Below, in pieces: positions 29,984 to 31,409 of a stretch of DNA of 31,409 nucleotides. The number at the start of each line of letters is the position of its first letter. The stretch's first letter is position 1. Below the pieces are notes generated by a model. It did not search any database. It saw only the letters and a list, made by a program, of their open reading frames with translations, and was not told the origin of the DNA. The DNA is from a virus. A program made the translations under genes and the position numbers. Location of the stretch: the IMG/VR virus record IMGVR_UViG_3300021379_001631, positions 1 through 31,409 of that record. One strand, written 5' to 3'.

Positions 29984-30837
29984 TGGACTATTACGAAAAG
30001 ACAGCATCAGGTGGTTCATTAAGCGGAACCAATTTTGATTGGAAAGCCAAAGGCTACCAAGGGTTCATGGGATTTGGTGTTGATGAAGATGGCAAGTGTT
30101 GCGAAGACTGCATTTGTGCTGACAAATGCCTTGTAGATTGCGTTTATTGGTATGGCAAAAAACCAGTCAGGGCACTTTACAACTCAAATAATTTTGGGTT
30201 CCAAGTTGGGGGTTTCCAGATGGAATGCAATTTAAATTTCATAGACCCATGTGCGGTTGAAAATAACATACAAGAAGAACAACAATTTCCATACAAAATT
30301 TTCTATGAAGCAGGGTCTGATACATGGATTCCAAGCACCTCTTACTTAGCCCCTTTTCCAAATAGGTTGAGAAACTGCGTTAGTGATTGGCAAAGAACTG
30401 AAGATGAGGGTTGGTATTGGCACACCCCATGCGATGACAATGAAGACTTTACCACTTTAGATACTTTGCGTTTAGAAGGCTCAAGAGAATACACTAGTGG
30501 TTGTAGGCCTCAAAAAAATTCTTTGAATGCTCAGGTTCAACTATTTTTTGTTAGCACAAAGGAACAACAAGTTTTCGATAAACCTTTAGAAGACGGTACG
30601 CACCAAACTATTTCAGTTCCTGCTGGTGAACCAGGTCTATTCTTTCTCGACATATACTATTCAGCTTATGTTTCGAGTTTCAATGGCAATGCATGCTTAG
30701 ATGACCCTTGGGGGTTCAACCATATAATCCCATACGACCCAGATGCAGATGAATATACCCTGCGAAGTGTGCTTTCAAACCCTAGTACGGGAACACCATT
30801 AGACCATTGGCACGATATAACCATACAGATGCAATGA
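29983..30837 (+). CDS. Cysteine-rich tail-tip protein
   Basis: The product has 284 residues from ATG 29983 (overlapping the previous TAA). Residues 39-53 hold six Cys in the order C39-C40-x2-C43-x-C45-x3-C49-x3-C53, which could bind a metal or iron-sulphur cluster; lambda's tail-tip protein gpL is known to carry an iron-sulphur cluster. Just before it is Y-Q-G-F-M-G (25-30), the motif repeated three times in the 28219 protein. The rest is beta-rich with further scattered Cys and Trp. Probably part of the tail-tip hub. Confidence 0.65.
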   Translation: MDYYEKTASGGSLSGTNFDWKAKGYQGFMGFGVDEDGKCCEDCICADKCLVDCVYWYGKKPVRALYNSNNFGFQVGGFQMECNLNFIDPCAVENNIQEEQQFPYKIFYEAGSDTWIPSTSYLAPFPNRLRNCVSDWQRTEDEGWYWHTPCDDNEDFTTLDTLRLEGSREYTSGCRPQKNSLNAQVQLFFVSTKEQQVFDKPLEDGTHQTISVPAGEPGLFFLDIYYSAYVSSFNGNACLDDPWGFNHIIPYDPDADEYTLRSVLSNPSTGTPLDHWHDITIQMQ

Positions 30838-31025
30838 ACAAAACAAGAATGGAAGAAGTAATAGCTGCAACCATGCAAAAGGTAAAATTTCAACATCAAG
30901 AATCGAAAGGGTTGGGAGATACCATTGCAAAGATTACAAAAGCAGTTGGGATTAAGCCATGTAATGGCTGCAAAAAACGACAAGAAAAACTAAACAAAAT
31001 GTTTCCGTATGAGGCTAAAAATTAA
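30834..31025 (+). CDS. Small conserved phage tail-tip protein (GLGDTIxK/CxxC motif)
   Basis: The product has 63 residues from ATG 30834 (ATGA overlap). Residues 28-61 contain GLGDTIAKITKAVGIKPCNG followed by CKKRQEKLNKMFPY, a pattern that is widespread in small phage proteins, many from Bacteroidota phages, with two Cys near the turn and LN..FPY at the end. Function unknown. It sits among tail-tip and baseplate genes and overlaps the next gene by 17 bases. Confidence 0.7.
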   Translation: MNKTRMEEVIAATMQKVKFQHQESKGLGDTIAKITKAVGIKPCNGCKKRQEKLNKMFPYEAKN

Positions 31026-31409
31026 CACACAAAAAGTGCCCACAAAGGCATTGGAAAACATAAACGGGGTAACCAGTGCAGCTTTCCCGACTATGGTGCA
31101 AAACGACAACTTGCCAATTGAGATAGACATACTCAATGAAGACGGCACACTACCTTATTTTTGGGGTTCTGCTGAATATGCAATGAAACTATCTATTGGA
31201 GACATTGCAACAAGACTCACATACTGCGAGAGTAATATAATGACCCCAAGCAACGGGTTATACACTGGCACAATCAATATTAATAGCAGTGCCCTGATAG
31301 GTGCATTGGTTGGCAACATGGCAATCAATGTAGATGTACAAGTTGCAGTTTCTTCATACACAGGTATGTTAGAAACAATTTTGCTCACCAACTCAAGGGT
31401 ATTAGCCGA
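31009..31409 (+). CDS. Tail-tip/baseplate-type protein, 5' part of a junction-spanning gene
   Basis: It starts with ATG 31009 and stays open to the window end; merged with 1-135 it encodes 137 residues. It opens MRLKINTQKVPTKALENI and has PTMVQNDNLPIEIDILNEDG, which resembles the N-terminal domain of siphophage baseplate or fibre-attachment proteins. The same layout begins the large fibre gene that follows (FGSQFFWKDTVNLQIEF), so the two N-termini may be related and dock at the same tail position. Function inferred from that resemblance and position. Confidence 0.75.
   Translation, partial: MRLKINTQKVPTKALENINGVTSAAFPTMVQNDNLPIEIDILNEDGTLPYFWGSAEYAMKLSIGDIATRLTYCESNIMTPSNGLYTGTININSSALIGALVGNMAINVDVQVAVSSYTGMLETILLTNSRVLA
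31288..31409. repeat. Terminal direct repeat, right copy
   Basis: This is the partner of 1-122, identical except G at 31296 versus A at 9. Both versions encode leucine in the junction-spanning gene. Confidence 0.95.

Noticed and set aside
1-31409. CRISPR arrays, tRNA genes, insertion sequences, integrase or attachment sites
   Set aside because: I looked for spaced direct repeats, cloverleaf-like segments with T-loop sequence, transposase or recombinase motifs and found none; the only short tandem repeats are within genes or the elements listed.

Overview
The window is the near-complete genome of a tailed dsDNA phage with a long non-contractile tail (siphovirus type). It was assembled as a circle: the first 122 bases recur as the last 122 with one silent difference, and one small tail gene runs off the right end and finishes at the left end. 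The unit length is therefore about 31,287 bp. Every credible gene is on the + strand, genes are packed tightly, and start codons often overlap the preceding stop (ATGA, TGATG, GTGA). I see no integrase, lysis-lysogeny repressor, tRNA, CRISPR array or insertion sequence, so a strictly lytic life cycle is likely. The host is uncertain. Most starts lack a Shine-Dalgarno sequence and have A-rich leaders. The small tail gene with a GLGDTIxKxTKA...C.GC..R...LN..FPY pattern and the C-terminal domain of the portal both resemble phages of Bacteroidota. A marine or aquatic Bacteroidota host is a reasonable guess, not a conclusion.

Layout. (A) Late structural block, 19600 through the right end and round to 4366: protease/scaffold, major capsid, an accessory head protein, a head-tail joining protein carrying an adhesin, tail terminator, tail tube, chaperone, tape measure, a tail-tip cluster, a 937-residue tail fibre, an Fn3-like protein, then a lysis-like cluster of membrane proteins. 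It ends at a strong terminator (4412-4442). (B) Replication and packaging block, 4534-16124: a probable ssDNA-annealing protein with an SSB-like tail, unknown genes, a replication protein, a DnaC-like helicase loader, RusA resolvase, an HTH protein, ParB-like protein, cytosine-5 methyltransferase, terminase small and large subunits, a minor head/tail protein, gpW-like connector, lambda-type portal and a metallophosphoesterase. It ends at a strong terminator (16185-16218). (C) An island of thirteen small genes, 16279-19515, led by two copies of a repeated palindromic element and closed by a third terminator (19570-19599).

How it works together. The phage appears to use host DNA polymerase and DnaB, loading the helicase with its own initiator and DnaC-like loader. 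It processes recombination intermediates with an annealing protein and RusA, protects its DNA by cytosine methylation, and packages it with a lambda-type (GpA) terminase. The features most worth following up are: a head-tail connector fused to a repeat stalk and LamG-like adhesin domain, whose architecture recurs in the tail fibre; a GDSGAP serine-protease-like motif in the tail fibre; a 22-bp intergenic element present four times between structural genes; the small-gene island splitting the head genes; and a hairpin-plus-repeat candidate origin inside the replication gene. No endolysin could be recognised.
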